This document shows, piece by piece, positions 15,803 to 25,352 of a stretch of 64,000 nucleotides of DNA. The notes beneath the pieces were generated by a model. That model saw nothing but the letters and a program-made list of their open reading frames with translations. It had not been told where the DNA came from and did no database searches. Source of the DNA: Pelagibius sp028280305. Its GTDB lineage: Bacteria; Pseudomonadota; Alphaproteobacteria; Kiloniellales; Kiloniellaceae. The DNA lies in NCBI RefSeq assembly GCF_965233615.1, contig NZ_OZ247495.1; one strand, 5' to 3'. The stretch's first letter is position 1. Each line of letters begins with the position of its first letter. The translations under genes were made by a program, and so were the position numbers.

Positions 15803-16675
15803 TCAGCCCCTGCCCTCGGCGATGCGCAGCAGGTACTCACCGTAGTCGTTCTTGCGCAGCGGTTGGGCCAGATCCGCCAGGGCCTGGGCGGAGATGAAGC
15901 CCTTGCGGAAGGCGATTTCCTCGATACAGGCGATCTTCAGGCCTTGGCGATGCTCAATGGTCTGTACGAACTGCGCGGCGTCGATCAGGCTGTCGTGAGT
16001 GCCGGTGTCGAGCCAGGCGTAGCCACGCCCGAAAAGCTCGACCTGCAGCTCACCCGCTTCCAGATAGCGGCGGTTGAGGTCGGTGATCTCGAGTTCCCCA
16101 CGCGCGGAAGGCTTCAAATCCGCGGCGATATCCACGACCTTCTGGTCATAAAAATAAAGGCCCGTCACCGCGAAGCGCGACTTCGGTTCCGCGGGTTTTT
16201 CCTCCAGGCTGACGGCCCGGCCGGTATCATCGAATTCGACCACGCCATAGCGTTCCGGGTCGGATACCTGATAGCCGAAGACGGTGGCGCCGCTGCGCTG
16301 CGCCGCGGCCCGCATCAGAATTTCCTGCAGGCCCTGACCATAGAAGATGTTGTCCCCCAGAATCAGGCAGCAGTTGTCGCCGCCGATGAAGTCCTTGCCG
16401 ATCAGAAAGGCCTGCGCCAGCCCTTCCGGCTTCGGCTGCACGGCATAACCGATAGAAAGGCCCCACTGGCTGCCGTCGCCCAGAAGGCTCCGGAATAAGG
16501 TTTCGTCGTGGGGTGTCGTGATAATCAGAATCTCGGTGATGCCGGCCATCATCAGTACCGAAAGCGGATAGTAGATCATCGGCTTGTCATAGACCGGAAG
16601 AAGCTGCTTGCTGACCGCCAAAGTGACCGGATGCAGACGCGTCCCCGCACCGCCTGCCAGAATGAGTCCCTTCAT
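15803..16675 (-). CDS. rfbA: Glucose-1-phosphate thymidylyltransferase
   Basis: Makes dTDP-glucose from dTTP and glucose-1-phosphate, first step of dTDP-L-rhamnose synthesis. The 290-residue protein begins with the nucleotidyltransferase signature LILAGGAGTRL (4-14) and PVYDKPMIYYPL, and has the EKP motif (SLEEKPAEPKS, near 160) typical of RmlA. Last gene of the minus-strand cluster rfbC-rfbB-rfbD-rfbA, 12 nt after rfbD. Confidence 0.97.
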   Translation of the reverse strand: MKGLILAGGAGTRLHPVTLAVSKQLLPVYDKPMIYYPLSVLMMAGITEILIITTPHDETLFRSLLGDGSQWGLSIGYAVQPKPEGLAQAFLIGKDFIGGDNCCLILGDNIFYGQGLQEILMRAAAQRSGATVFGYQVSDPERYGVVEFDDTGRAVSLEEKPAEPKSRFAVTGLYFYDQKVVDIAADLKPSARGELEITDLNRRYLEAGELQVELFGRGYAWLDTGTHDSLIDAAQFVQTIEHRQGLKIACIEEIAFRKGFISAQALADLAQPLRKNDYGEYLLRIAEGRG

Positions 16676-16687
16676 CGTATCTTCCCC

Positions 16688-17602
16688 CTATGCCCGTCCG
16701 GCTGAAGCGACCTGTCTGCCGCCCTGCAGCTCCCGCAACACGTCCCTCAGCCCCTGGCGCCAATCGATGGGCTGTTGGCGGAAGCGGGCCTGAAAAGCCA
16801 GGCAATCGAGCGTCGAATCAGGCGGCCGCTTGGCGGCGGTCGGATAGTCCTCCGTCGCAATGGGATGGACTTTCGGCGCCGTCTCGCCGGTAAGTGCAGA
16901 CTGCTCCGCAAAGATTGCCTGGGCAAAGTCGAACCATGTGGTTCTTTCGTTGCCGCAGCAGTGATAGGTGCCCCAGTCGTCATCAGATGAAGAGACCGCC
17001 ACCGCCAAGACGGCCGTAGCCAGACCGAGAGCCGGTGTCGGACAGCCGAGTTGATCGGCGACGACCGAGACTTCACCGCGCTCGCGCCCCAGCCGCAGCA
17101 TCGTCTTCACGAAGTTGGAGCCCTGGGCGCCGAACACCCAGGAAGTTCGTAAGATAACGTGGCGAGGACAGGCCTGTCGCACCGAGTCCTCGCCTGCAGC
17201 CTTGCTGCGCCCGTAGACCCCCAAAGGCGAAACCGGGTCTGTTTCCACGTAGGCCGACCCCTTGGTGCCGTCAAAAACATAGTCGGTCGACAGGTGCACC
17301 AGTGCGGCGCCGGTATCGCGGCAGGCCTCCGCGACGAAACCGGCACCGTCGCGGTTGACGGCAAGCGCCCGGCCCTCCTCCATCTCTGCACGGTCGACCG
17401 CCGTGAAGGCGGCCGTGTTAATCACCAGGGAATACCCTTGGTCGATGACGCTGCGCACCGCAAGGCGATGGGTGATGTCCACGGTCTCGCGGGTTGCCAC
17501 GGTCATCGACAATCCCCGTGCCCGCGCCAGTTGCTCGACCTCGCGGCCCAACTGGCCGCCGCCGCCCAGCAGAAGAATCTTATCCTGCCTGCCCGCCGAC
17601 AC
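16688..17602 (-). CDS. rfbD: dTDP-4-dehydrorhamnose reductase
   Basis: NADPH-dependent last step to dTDP-L-rhamnose. The 304-residue extended SDR has the Rossmann motif GGGGQLG (13-19), HLSTDYVFDG and the YGRSKAAGE segment with the catalytic Tyr and Lys. It uses a GTG start at 17602, 2 nt after the rfbB stop codon, so translation is probably coupled. The rest of the pathway is beside it. Confidence 0.96.
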   Translation of the reverse strand: MSAGRQDKILLLGGGGQLGREVEQLARARGLSMTVATRETVDITHRLAVRSVIDQGYSLVINTAAFTAVDRAEMEEGRALAVNRDGAGFVAEACRDTGAALVHLSTDYVFDGTKGSAYVETDPVSPLGVYGRSKAAGEDSVRQACPRHVILRTSWVFGAQGSNFVKTMLRLGRERGEVSVVADQLGCPTPALGLATAVLAVAVSSSDDDWGTYHCCGNERTTWFDFAQAIFAEQSALTGETAPKVHPIATEDYPTAAKRPPDSTLDCLAFQARFRQQPIDWRQGLRDVLRELQGGRQVASAGRA

Positions 17603-17604
17603 CC

Positions 17605-18675
17605 TCAGCCCGCCTTCTTGGGTGTGGCCAGGCCCAGGCGCTCACCCTGATAGCGGCGCTCCAGAATTCCCTGCCACCAGGCTTCGTGTTCGAGGTACCA
17701 GTCGACGGTCTTCGCGAGCCCGATCTCGAAGCTCTCCATTGGACGCCAGGCGAGCTCCGAGCGGATCTTGGAGGAGTCCACGGCATAGCGCAGGTCGTGC
17801 CCCGGCCGGTCGGTCACAAAGGTGATCAGATCGCGCCGTGAAGAGCCGTCGCCGCGGGGTTGGCGCGCATCGACCATATCGCAGATCCGCCCGACGACAT
17901 CGATGTTGCGCTCCTCGCTGTCGCCGCCGACGTTGTAGGTCTCCCCCACCCGGCCCTGGGTCAACACGGCGATCAGAGCCCGCGCGTGATCTTCGACGTG
18001 CAGCCAGTCGCGCACGTTCTCTCCCTTGCCGTAGACCGGCAAGGCCTTGCCTTTCAAGGCGTTGATGATCATCAAAGGAATCAGCTTCTCGGGAAACTGA
18101 TAGAGCCCGTAATTGTTGGAGCAGTTGCTGGTGACCGTCGGCAGGCCATAGGTTTTGTTCCAGGCGCGCACCAGATGATCGGATGACGCCTTGCTCGCCG
18201 AATAGGGCGAGTTGGGCTGATAAGGCGTTTCCTCGGTGAAATGGCCTTCTGCGCCCAGTGCTCCGAAGACTTCATCGGTGGAGATGTGGTGAAAGCGAAA
18301 GGCTGCCTTTTCCGCGCTTTCCAGTTCGCGCCAGTAGGCTGTCGCCGTCTCCAGCAGCCGGTAGCTGCCGACGACGTTGGTCTGGATAAAATCCCCGGCA
18401 TTATCGATGGAACGGTCGACGTGGGATTCGGCCGCCAGATGCATAACAGCCGTCGGGCGGTGCCGCGCAAAAACGGCGTGCAGCGCCGCTGCATCGCAGA
18501 TATCGACCTGCTCGAAAGCGTAATCCTCGGCTTCCGCCCAGTGCTCCAGCGCTTCGGGGGTCGCGGCATAGGTGAGCTTGTCGACGTTCACCACCTGAGC
18601 GGTTTTGGACGACAGAAGCTGGCGGATGACTGCAGAACCGATAAAACCGGCACCGCCGGTGACCAGGATTTTCAT
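17605..18675 (-). CDS. rfbB: dTDP-glucose 4,6-dehydratase
   Basis: NAD-dependent conversion of dTDP-glucose to dTDP-4-keto-6-deoxyglucose. The 356-residue extended SDR has TGGAGFIGS at the N-terminus, the HISTDEVFG segment with the Asp-Glu acid/base pair, and YSASKASSD with the catalytic Tyr and Lys. GGGGAG lies about 7 nt before ATG 18675. It follows rfbC after 77 nt, in which I see no terminator. Confidence 0.97.
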   Translation of the reverse strand: MKILVTGGAGFIGSAVIRQLLSSKTAQVVNVDKLTYAATPEALEHWAEAEDYAFEQVDICDAAALHAVFARHRPTAVMHLAAESHVDRSIDNAGDFIQTNVVGSYRLLETATAYWRELESAEKAAFRFHHISTDEVFGALGAEGHFTEETPYQPNSPYSASKASSDHLVRAWNKTYGLPTVTSNCSNNYGLYQFPEKLIPLMIINALKGKALPVYGKGENVRDWLHVEDHARALIAVLTQGRVGETYNVGGDSEERNIDVVGRICDMVDARQPRGDGSSRRDLITFVTDRPGHDLRYAVDSSKIRSELAWRPMESFEIGLAKTVDWYLEHEAWWQGILERRYQGERLGLATPKKAG

Positions 18676-18752
18676 TTTACGCTCCCCAAGCCGAGACCGG
18701 AAGCCGGCACGGCTGGCTCAAAACACTTCGAACGACCTCTTAGAAAGGCCAC

Positions 18753-19322
18753 CTAAGCCTTTCCTCCATAAACAAAATTCTTTGACAAATCACTTAGAGG
18801 CGGAAAGCGGCGGTCGCGGTCGGAAAGAACCGCCTTGGCAGGGTCCAGCGGCCAGTCGATGCCCAGGTCCGGATCATTCCAAAGCACCCCCTGCTCCGCC
18901 GCCGGCGCATAGTAGTCGGTCACCTTGTAAATCACCTCTGTATCCGGCTCCAAGGTGCAGAACCCGTGGGCAAAACCAATCGGAACGTAAATCTGATTCC
19001 AGTCGGCGGCGGAGATGACGGCGCTGACATGCTTGCCGTAATCGGGCGAGCCCGAACGCAGATCGACAGCCACGTCGAAAACCGCACCGCGGACGACCCG
19101 TAACAGCTTTGCCTGGGCATGGGGCGGCACCTGGAAATGAAGACCCCGCACCGTACCGGCCTCGGCCGAAAACGACTGATTGTCCTGGACAAAGTCGCCC
19201 TCGATACCAGCCTCGGCAAGCGCCTGCTTGTTGTAAGTCTCCGAGAAGAACCCCCGGTGATCGCCATGCTTGGCAGGCTTCAAAAGGCGTACCCCGGCAA
19301 TGGCCAGGCTCGTTACATCCAT
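18753..19322 (-). CDS. rfbC: dTDP-4-dehydrorhamnose 3,5-epimerase
   Basis: Cupin-fold epimerase that inverts C3 and C5 of the keto sugar. 189 residues, normal length. GDHRGFFSETY, RGLHFQ (catalytic His), and YKVTDYYAP (catalytic Tyr) are present in order. First gene of the rfbCBDA operon, which supplies dTDP-L-rhamnose for LPS O-antigen or exopolysaccharide. No glycosyltransferase is next to the operon. Confidence 0.96.
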   Translation of the reverse strand: MDVTSLAIAGVRLLKPAKHGDHRGFFSETYNKQALAEAGIEGDFVQDNQSFSAEAGTVRGLHFQVPPHAQAKLLRVVRGAVFDVAVDLRSGSPDYGKHVSAVISAADWNQIYVPIGFAHGFCTLEPDTEVIYKVTDYYAPAAEQGVLWNDPDLGIDWPLDPAKAVLSDRDRRFPPLSDLSKNFVYGGKA

Positions 19323-19450
19323 GCGGTCGGGTTCCCTGGGCAGACACGCGGGCTAGGCCTCAGCCGAGGCGCCGCCCGATTCTTGCCGGGATGATAGCGC
19401 AATTGGCAAGCCCCTGCCTTATCGAGGCTAATCCGGCTCCGAAGGCCTCT

Positions 19451-20824
19451 TTAGCTGCGGAAAATCATGGTGATTTCCGGGAACAGCAAGACCAGGGCCA
19501 GCACAAAGAGCTGCAGGACGATAAAGGGCAGGAAACCGCGGAAAATCTCCGGCAGGGTGATGTGCGGCGGGGCCACGGATTTCAAGTAAAAGGCCGCCGG
19601 CCCGAAGGGCGGGCTGAGGAAACTGACCTGCATGTTCACGCAGAACAGGATGCCGAACCAGACCGCGACGAAGCTGGGCGCCGCAACCAGAGCGCCGGTG
19701 AGCCCCAGTTCATCGATCGGCAGCTTCAAGACGATGGGCAGGAAGACCGGCATGACCAAGAGCACAATGCCGACCCAATCCATCACCGCCCCCAACAGCA
19801 GGAAGATCAGCATCATCAGCAGCAGGATACCAAAAGTCGGGAACTCGGTCCCGATGATCAGGTTGGCGACATAGGTTGGCCCGCCGGCGATGGTGTAAGC
19901 ACCCGCCAGGGCCGTTGCCCCGAAGGTGATCCAGAGAATGGTCCCGGTCGACTTCCAGGTCCGCATCAACGCTTCCTTGACCAGCGACCAGGAAAGCTCG
20001 CCGCGCAGCGTGATCAGAATCAGCACTGCAACCACCCCCATTCCGGCCGCCTCGGTAATGGCCGTAATCCCGCCATAGATCGAACCAAGAACCACAAAGA
20101 CGATCAGCAAGGGCGCAATGAGGCCAGGCAAAGCGCGCAGCTTGTCGGCCATGGTGACATCGTCGCCGCCTTCCGGCAGGGGCGCCTGATCCGGGTATCT
20201 GCGGGTCCGGTAGATGATGTAGAGGATGTAACAGCCGCCGAGGATGAAGCCCGGCACAAAAGCCGCCTTGAAAAGGGCGTGAATTGAGGTTTCCGTCACC
20301 AGACCATAGATGATCAACACAATGGACGGCGGGATCATGGTCCCAAGACTGCCCGACGCACAGATGGTGCCGATGGCAAGATCCTGGTTATAGCCAAGCC
20401 GGAGCATATTCGGCAGCGCAATAAGACCCAGCAGCACGACTTCACCGCCGATGATGCCCGACATGGCGGCCATGATAATGGCCATAATCGCGGTGACGAT
20501 GGCGATACCGCCGCGGGTTCGGCTCAGCCATATGTTAAGACTGTCGAACATCGCTTTGGCGATGCCCGATCTTTCCATCAGACAGGCCATAAAGATAAAC
20601 AGAGGCACCGATATCAGCACATAGTCCGTCATCAGACCGTACATGCGCTGGGCCAGGATATTCAGCGGGCCCGTGCCGAAGGAGCGGAATAGAAGGTCCG
20701 GCCCGAATTTCATCAACAAGACGGCAACGGCCAGAAAACCCGACGCAAAGCCGAGCGGCATGCCAATCGCCAGCAGAACGAACAGTCCTATAAGCAGGAT
20801 CAGTGAAATCGTTCCGATATCCAT
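19451..20824 (-). CDS. dctM: TRAP transporter large permease (DctM type)
   Basis: A 457-residue polytopic membrane protein of about 12-13 segments that forms the transport channel of a tripartite, sodium-driven uptake system. FASGFLAVAVLLM, the GIIGGEVVLLGLIALP region, ASGSLGTMIPPSIVLIIYG and SFLSPPFGPAAFYLK match DctM proteins. It follows the small permease by 58 nt in a dctPQM operon on the minus strand. Confidence 0.95.
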   Translation of the reverse strand: MDIGTISLILLIGLFVLLAIGMPLGFASGFLAVAVLLMKFGPDLLFRSFGTGPLNILAQRMYGLMTDYVLISVPLFIFMACLMERSGIAKAMFDSLNIWLSRTRGGIAIVTAIMAIIMAAMSGIIGGEVVLLGLIALPNMLRLGYNQDLAIGTICASGSLGTMIPPSIVLIIYGLVTETSIHALFKAAFVPGFILGGCYILYIIYRTRRYPDQAPLPEGGDDVTMADKLRALPGLIAPLLIVFVVLGSIYGGITAITEAAGMGVVAVLILITLRGELSWSLVKEALMRTWKSTGTILWITFGATALAGAYTIAGGPTYVANLIIGTEFPTFGILLLMMLIFLLLGAVMDWVGIVLLVMPVFLPIVLKLPIDELGLTGALVAAPSFVAVWFGILFCVNMQVSFLSPPFGPAAFYLKSVAPPHITLPEIFRGFLPFIVLQLFVLALVLLFPEITMIFRS

Positions 20825-20882
20825 AAGACCTAGCCCCCTGCCGGCGCGCCCCGGCGCCGCACCCCACGATTGTTCTGCGTGT

Positions 20883-21422
20883 TCAATCTATGTGTTCTTC
20901 TTTCACTTCCTCTGCGAGGTCGTGAGCTTCTTTCTTCTTGTTCCAGTCGGCGATCAGGTTGGTCACCGACTGCATCGCGATTAACACCACTGCGATCAGG
21001 ATCAGAGGTTTCATCGTCGCCGGAATGGGCGGATCCCAGGCGGTGCCGAAAGTTTCCCAGCGCAGCATCTTGACCCAAGCTTCGTTGAAACCGCCCCAAA
21101 CGACCGCTCCGGCAAAGACGCAGATCAGCAGCACGGAGGTCACGTCAAAGACGCGCTGCCATCCGCGTGGGACCATGTCGTAGATGATGAAGATACGGAT
21201 GTGGCCGCGCTGCTGCATAACATAGAGGCCGGCCAGCAGATAGACGCAACCAGCCAGCCACATCGACATCTCGTTGACCCAGAGGGTCGGCGCTTCGAAG
21301 ACGTAGCGCATCACCACTTCGAAGAGCATGATGGCGACGATAATCGCGACGAGAAACATTGAAACCCGGCTGATCGCAATACTGATGCGATCCATCCAGT
21401 TTTCAACCTCATGCTCGACCAT
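20883..21422 (-). CDS. dctQ: TRAP transporter small permease (DctQ type)
   Basis: A 179-residue four-helix membrane subunit that pairs with DctM. VAIIVAIMLFEVVMRYVF (first segment plus the MRYVF signature), then WLAGCVYLLAGLYVMQQRGHIRIFIIYD fit DctQ. The acidic/basic C-terminal tail (KKKEAHDLAEEVKEEH) is cytosolic. ATG 21422 is favoured because GGGGAGCAGGG precedes it; an upstream in-frame start at 21467 adds 15 residues. It is placed between the stem-loop behind dctP and dctM. Confidence 0.92.
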   Translation of the reverse strand: MVEHEVENWMDRISIAISRVSMFLVAIIVAIMLFEVVMRYVFEAPTLWVNEMSMWLAGCVYLLAGLYVMQQRGHIRIFIIYDMVPRGWQRVFDVTSVLLICVFAGAVVWGGFNEAWVKMLRWETFGTAWDPPIPATMKPLILIAVVLIAMQSVTNLIADWNKKKEAHDLAEEVKEEHID

Positions 21423-21499
21423 CACCCTGCTCCCCTTTTCCGCCTCGTACGTCCTGCCAGGCACCAACTACGTACGGAAAAATAACGACAAGCCCCTAA

Positions 21500-21541
21500 G
21501 AAAAGCCGGGCCCCCGACCGCTGGCTGCAGTCAGGGGCCCG
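21500..21541 (-). terminator. Stem-loop between dctP and dctQ
   Basis: CGGGCCCC (21507-21514) pairs with GGGGCCCG (21534-21541); on the minus strand the stem is followed by GCTTTTCTT. It starts 23 nt after the dctP stop. It is probably a leaky terminator or 3'-end stabiliser that keeps dctP mRNA above that of the permeases. Confidence 0.7.
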
Positions 21542-21564
21542 ATATCGAACGAGAACGCAGGCGG

Positions 21565-22581
21565 TTACTGCACCAAGCCCAGCGTCTTCAGGAAAGCAGT
21601 ATGGCTGTCGACCAAAGCCCGCGCTTCGGGGGTTTTTTCAGCCCAACCCTGCCAGGCGTCCTGCGCTGCCTGGCGGAATGTGGCGCGATCCTCCGCCGAC
21701 CAGTCGTGTAAAGTCACGCCCTTCTCGCGCAGCATTGCCGCGGCCTCGTTGTTTTTCACCTCGAAGGTCAGGGCCGTCTGGAAGGCTAGCTTCTGCATGG
21801 CAACATCAATAATGCGCTTGAGATCTTCGGGCAGAGCATCCCAGGCATCCTTGCGAATCGCCAGATGGTCCGAAGGCATGGAGTGGAAACCGGGATAGGT
21901 CGCGTGGCTCACGAGATCATAAAGGCCGAGGCCGACATTGTTGGCGAGGCCCGAAGCGTCCGCGCCATCAATGATTTTGGTCTCCAACGCGGTAAAGATC
22001 TCGGTGAAATCCATCACCACCGGCTTGGCGCCCAAGTTGGCGAAGATCTCGGTTTCCAGACCCGGCGGCGAGCGGAACTTCCAATCCTTCAAGTCTTCCG
22101 GCCCGGCGATCGGGCGGGATGAGGACATGGACTCCTGACCGTATACCCACCAGCCGATGAGCTGCATGTTGTATTCGTTGTAGAGTTCGTTGGCCGCATC
22201 TTCGCCACCACCGTGATAGAACCACGCGTACTGCTGCCAGGGCGTATCGTAGCCGCCCATGATGTCTCCAACGAACTGAAAGGCAGGATTCTTACCGGTC
22301 TGGTAGGCTCCACCCGTCATATCGCCATCAAGGATGCCACTCGCCGCCGCATCGAAGGTCTCTGTCGGCTTCACAACAGAAGCGGAAAAGAACATCTCGA
22401 TATCCAGGCGACCGCCGGACATGGTTTCCACGTCATCGACGAACTCTTGGGCCAGCTTGCCCGAGACTGTCTCCGGCGCGTAGTGGGTTTGAATGCGCAG
22501 GGTGTAATCGGCGGCCATAGCCGTCGAAAGACCAAGCACGGAAGTGGCCGCCGTCACGGCGGCGAATTTCAGGAACTTCAT
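21565..22581 (-). CDS. dctP: TRAP transporter substrate-binding protein (DctP type)
   Basis: A 338-residue periplasmic binding protein. Signal peptide MKFLKFAAVTAATSVLGLSTAMA, mature start ADYTLRIQTHYAPETV. The conserved R of TRAP carboxylate binding is probably in WKFRSPPGLETEIFANLGA (about 167-185), followed by the E/TALE-x-K-x-I-DGAD segment typical of the family. The ligand is likely an organic acid or keto acid, but the exact one cannot be read from sequence. First gene of the TRAP operon. Confidence 0.93.
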   Translation of the reverse strand: MKFLKFAAVTAATSVLGLSTAMAADYTLRIQTHYAPETVSGKLAQEFVDDVETMSGGRLDIEMFFSASVVKPTETFDAAASGILDGDMTGGAYQTGKNPAFQFVGDIMGGYDTPWQQYAWFYHGGGEDAANELYNEYNMQLIGWWVYGQESMSSSRPIAGPEDLKDWKFRSPPGLETEIFANLGAKPVVMDFTEIFTALETKIIDGADASGLANNVGLGLYDLVSHATYPGFHSMPSDHLAIRKDAWDALPEDLKRIIDVAMQKLAFQTALTFEVKNNEAAAMLREKGVTLHDWSAEDRATFRQAAQDAWQGWAEKTPEARALVDSHTAFLKTLGLVQ

Positions 22582-22741
22582 TGAGTCCTCCCTTGTATTT
22601 ATGGGCCTCGTTTTTGCTGCGCGTTTCGTCGCCGCGCCGTTTCCGGCACAAGTCTCCGCGCCTTCGCGAAGCAGCCTAAGCTATTCACAAGAGGGCGACA
22701 ACGGTTCTGTTATCGATATCAGGATACGCGGACCGCGGCGG

Positions 22742-22987
22742 CTAGTCGGCAGAAAGCGGAAGGCGTGGCCGGTTGAGGGACATGATCTCTATGCCCTGCC
22801 CGACCAGATAGGCCTCCGCCGCCGCGCGAGCCGCGGCATGGGTGTCTTCGAAACCCTCGGCATAGAACTCGCCCTTGAGCGTCCAGGTGACGCGCCAGCG
22901 ATACCCGCGCCTGCCGCGCGGCCCCTGAGGCCCCGGGTTTCCGAGCCAGGGTTCGACAACGAGGTTGTAGTTTTTGAGACCTTGCAT
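22742..22987 (-). CDS. Small hypothetical protein, 81 residues
   Basis: Starts MQGLKNYNLVVEPWLGNPGP with a collagen-like GPQGPRG run, then YRWRVTWTLKGEFYAEGFEDTHAAARAAAEAYLVGQG, a beta-hairpin followed by a helix. No family recognised. ATG 22987 has GGGGTGG upstream; an earlier in-frame start at 23026 adds 13 residues. It lies between the copper ATPase 3' end and the TRAP operon promoter, alone in its unit. Confidence 0.55.
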   Translation of the reverse strand: MQGLKNYNLVVEPWLGNPGPQGPRGRRGYRWRVTWTLKGEFYAEGFEDTHAAARAAAEAYLVGQGIEIMSLNRPRLPLSAD

Positions 22988-23099
22988 CTCGACCACCCCG
23001 CCTTGAAACAACGCGGACAGCCACAATCAGGCGCTCCGTTCCGGCAGTATAGGCGATCCGCTTCGATCCGCTGAACGAAATCTGCGGATCATGGCCAAC

Positions 23100-25286
23100 T
23101 CAGAGATGTTGGCGATACAATCTTAGCGCGTTGCCAATGACCGAGACCGACGAAAGGCTCATGGCCGCGGCGGCAACCATCGGGCTCAGCAACCAACCGG
23201 TAAGCGGATAAAAAAGGCCCGCAGCCAGGGGGACGCCAAGCCCATTGTAGAGAAAGGCGAAAACCAGGTTCTGGCGAATGTTGCCCAGGGTCGCCCGGCT
23301 CAGCCCGCGCGCCAGCAACAAGCGTTTCAAGTCACCCTTCAACAGGGTGATGCCGGCTGCCTCCATAGCGACGTCGGTGCCGCTGCCCATGGCGATGCCG
23401 ATGTCCGCCTGGGCCAGCGCCGGGCCGTCGTTCACGCCGTCGCCAGCCATGGCGACCACCCGGCCCTGCCCCTGCAGTGACTTTACGATGTCCGCTTTGC
23501 CGGCCGGCAAAACGCCGGCAAAGACCTTTTCGATGTCCAGTGCGCCGGCCACAGCCTCTGCAACAGGCGCGGTATCTCCCGTCACCAGCACGATCTCCAG
23601 GCCGTCTTTGCGCAATCCCGCCACGGCTTCCGCCGTCGTCTGCTTCAAGGCATCGGCAACGACGATGAAGCCCGCAAGATGCCTGTCCTGAGCCACCCAA
23701 ATTACAGTCTGTCCCTTGGCCTCAAAGGCGTCCGCTTCCTTCTTCAGGGCCGTCGCCTCGCAGCCCAGCTCGGCGAGCCAGGCGGCGGACCCGACATGCA
23801 GATCCAGCGCACCGAAGGTACCCTCTATGCCTTTGCCAGGCACCGCCTTGAAGTCGGTCACCGGCAGCAGGGACAGACCGTGCTCTTCCGCCGCCTCGAC
23901 CACGGCAATCCCCAAAGGATGCTCGCTGTGATGCTCCAGGCTGGCGGCCAACTGAAGCAGATGGTTCTCGTTGCCGGACTGCAGCGGCTCTACCGCCACC
24001 ACCGAGGGACGTCCTTGGGTCAGGGTCCCGGTCTTGTCGAGCAGCAGCGTATCGGCCTGGGCCAGACGTTCCAACGCCTCCGCCTCCTTCACCAGGACAC
24101 CCAGCCCGGCCCCGCGCCCCACCGCCACCATGATCGACATCGGCGTAGCAAGCCCCAGGGCGCAGGGACAGGCGATGATCAGCACAGAGACGGCAGCCGC
24201 GACGGCGTAGCCGAAAGCCGGGGACGGCCCGAGAAGCATCCAGAGTGCAAAGCTCACCACGGCGGTGAAGACCACCAGAGGCACCAGGACGGCCGCCACC
24301 CGGTCGGCCTGGCGCTGAGCCGGCGCACGGCTGCGCTGCGCCTCGCCGACCAGATTGACGATCTGCGCCAACAGCGTATCCCGGCCGACCTTCTCGGTGC
24401 GGAAAACGAGACTGCCGCTGATGTTAACGGTGCCGCCGGTCACGCGGTCGCCGAAAGTCTTGTGCTGAGGCTGGGATTCGCCGGTCAGCATCGATTCATC
24501 GACGGCGCTTTCACCTTTCACGACGATGCCGTCGCTGGCGAGCTTCTCGCCCGGCCTTACTCTTACCAAATCTCCGGGCTGCAGATCCTCGACGGGAAGG
24601 TCCCGCTCCTTACCGGCCTCATCGAGAACCTTGGCGGTTTTCGGCGCAAGGTTCAGCAGAGCGCGCAAGGCGCTGCCGGTACGCTCCCGCGCCCGCAATT
24701 CCAGCACCTGCCCAAGCAGCACCAAGGTAATGATGACAGCGGCCGCTTCGTAGTAGACGGGCAGGCTGCCATCAGCACTCTTGAAAGCCGGTGGGAAAAT
24801 GCCCGGCAGTACCGTCGCCGCAAGACTGAACAGGAAGGCCGCGCCGGTACCCAGCGCAATCAGGGTGAACATGTTCAGGTTACGCGTTCTCACCGACGAC
24901 CAGCCGCGCGCAAAAAACGGCGCCCCCGCCCAAAGCACCACCGGTGCAGAGAGGGCGAGCTGAACCCAGCTCGACCAGAATGCCGGCAAAACAGTCCAGC
25001 CAAAGAGATGTTCGCCCATCACCAAAACAACGAGCGGCAGGCTGAAGACGGCGCCGACCCAGAACCGCCGGGTCATATCGATCAGCTCCACATTGGGGCC
25101 GTCGTCGAGACTGATTTCCTTGGGCTCCAGTGCCATGCCGCAGAGAGGGCAAGTTCCCGGGCCCCGCTGCTCCACTTCCAGATGCATCGGGCAGGTATGG
25201 ATGGCGTCAGGTTGCGCCGCGCCGGATCTCTTCGACACCGCGGCGGCGGCATGACCGCAACAACCCGATTTGGTTTCCGCATTCAT
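23100..25286 (-). CDS. copA: Copper-translocating P-type ATPase with N-terminal HMBD metal-binding domain
   Basis: P1B-type ATPase exporting Cu(I) across the inner membrane, 728 residues. The N-terminus has Cys/His-rich SGCCGH and a heavy-metal-binding domain CPMHLEVEQRGPGTCPLCGM (about 31-50) in place of HMA domains. Then follow transmembrane helices, the actuator TGES, the CPC membrane metal site (IIACPCALG), DKTGT phosphorylation site, SEHPLG, GDGVND and the C-terminal YN and MSxSS-type residues of copper pumps. ATG 25286 has AGGAAG upstream and lies just downstream of a CueR-like promoter; the 25409 start lies upstream of that promoter and is rejected. Confidence 0.94.
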   Translation of the reverse strand: MNAETKSGCCGHAAAAVSKRSGAAQPDAIHTCPMHLEVEQRGPGTCPLCGMALEPKEISLDDGPNVELIDMTRRFWVGAVFSLPLVVLVMGEHLFGWTVLPAFWSSWVQLALSAPVVLWAGAPFFARGWSSVRTRNLNMFTLIALGTGAAFLFSLAATVLPGIFPPAFKSADGSLPVYYEAAAVIITLVLLGQVLELRARERTGSALRALLNLAPKTAKVLDEAGKERDLPVEDLQPGDLVRVRPGEKLASDGIVVKGESAVDESMLTGESQPQHKTFGDRVTGGTVNISGSLVFRTEKVGRDTLLAQIVNLVGEAQRSRAPAQRQADRVAAVLVPLVVFTAVVSFALWMLLGPSPAFGYAVAAAVSVLIIACPCALGLATPMSIMVAVGRGAGLGVLVKEAEALERLAQADTLLLDKTGTLTQGRPSVVAVEPLQSGNENHLLQLAASLEHHSEHPLGIAVVEAAEEHGLSLLPVTDFKAVPGKGIEGTFGALDLHVGSAAWLAELGCEATALKKEADAFEAKGQTVIWVAQDRHLAGFIVVADALKQTTAEAVAGLRKDGLEIVLVTGDTAPVAEAVAGALDIEKVFAGVLPAGKADIVKSLQGQGRVVAMAGDGVNDGPALAQADIGIAMGSGTDVAMEAAGITLLKGDLKRLLLARGLSRATLGNIRQNLVFAFLYNGLGVPLAAGLFYPLTGWLLSPMVAAAAMSLSSVSVIGNALRLYRQHL

Positions 25287-25321
25287 TCCAAGGCATCTTC
25301 CTGATGATTCGCTGCGGGCAG

Positions 25322-25352
25322 AGATGGGGCTTCCAGTCGCTGGAAGGTCAAG
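25322..25352 (-). promoter_or_regulatory. CueR/MerR-type promoter of the copper ATPase
   Basis: On the minus strand a -35 TTGACC (25352-25347) is followed by a perfect inverted repeat CTTCCAG-CGA-CTGGAAG (25347-25331) and a weak -10 CATCTC (25327-25322). The 19-bp spacer containing a dyad is the design used by MerR-family activators. The ACCTTCC/GGAAGG core resembles the E. coli CueR copA operator. Expected transcript start is about 30 nt before ATG 25286. Confidence 0.8.
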
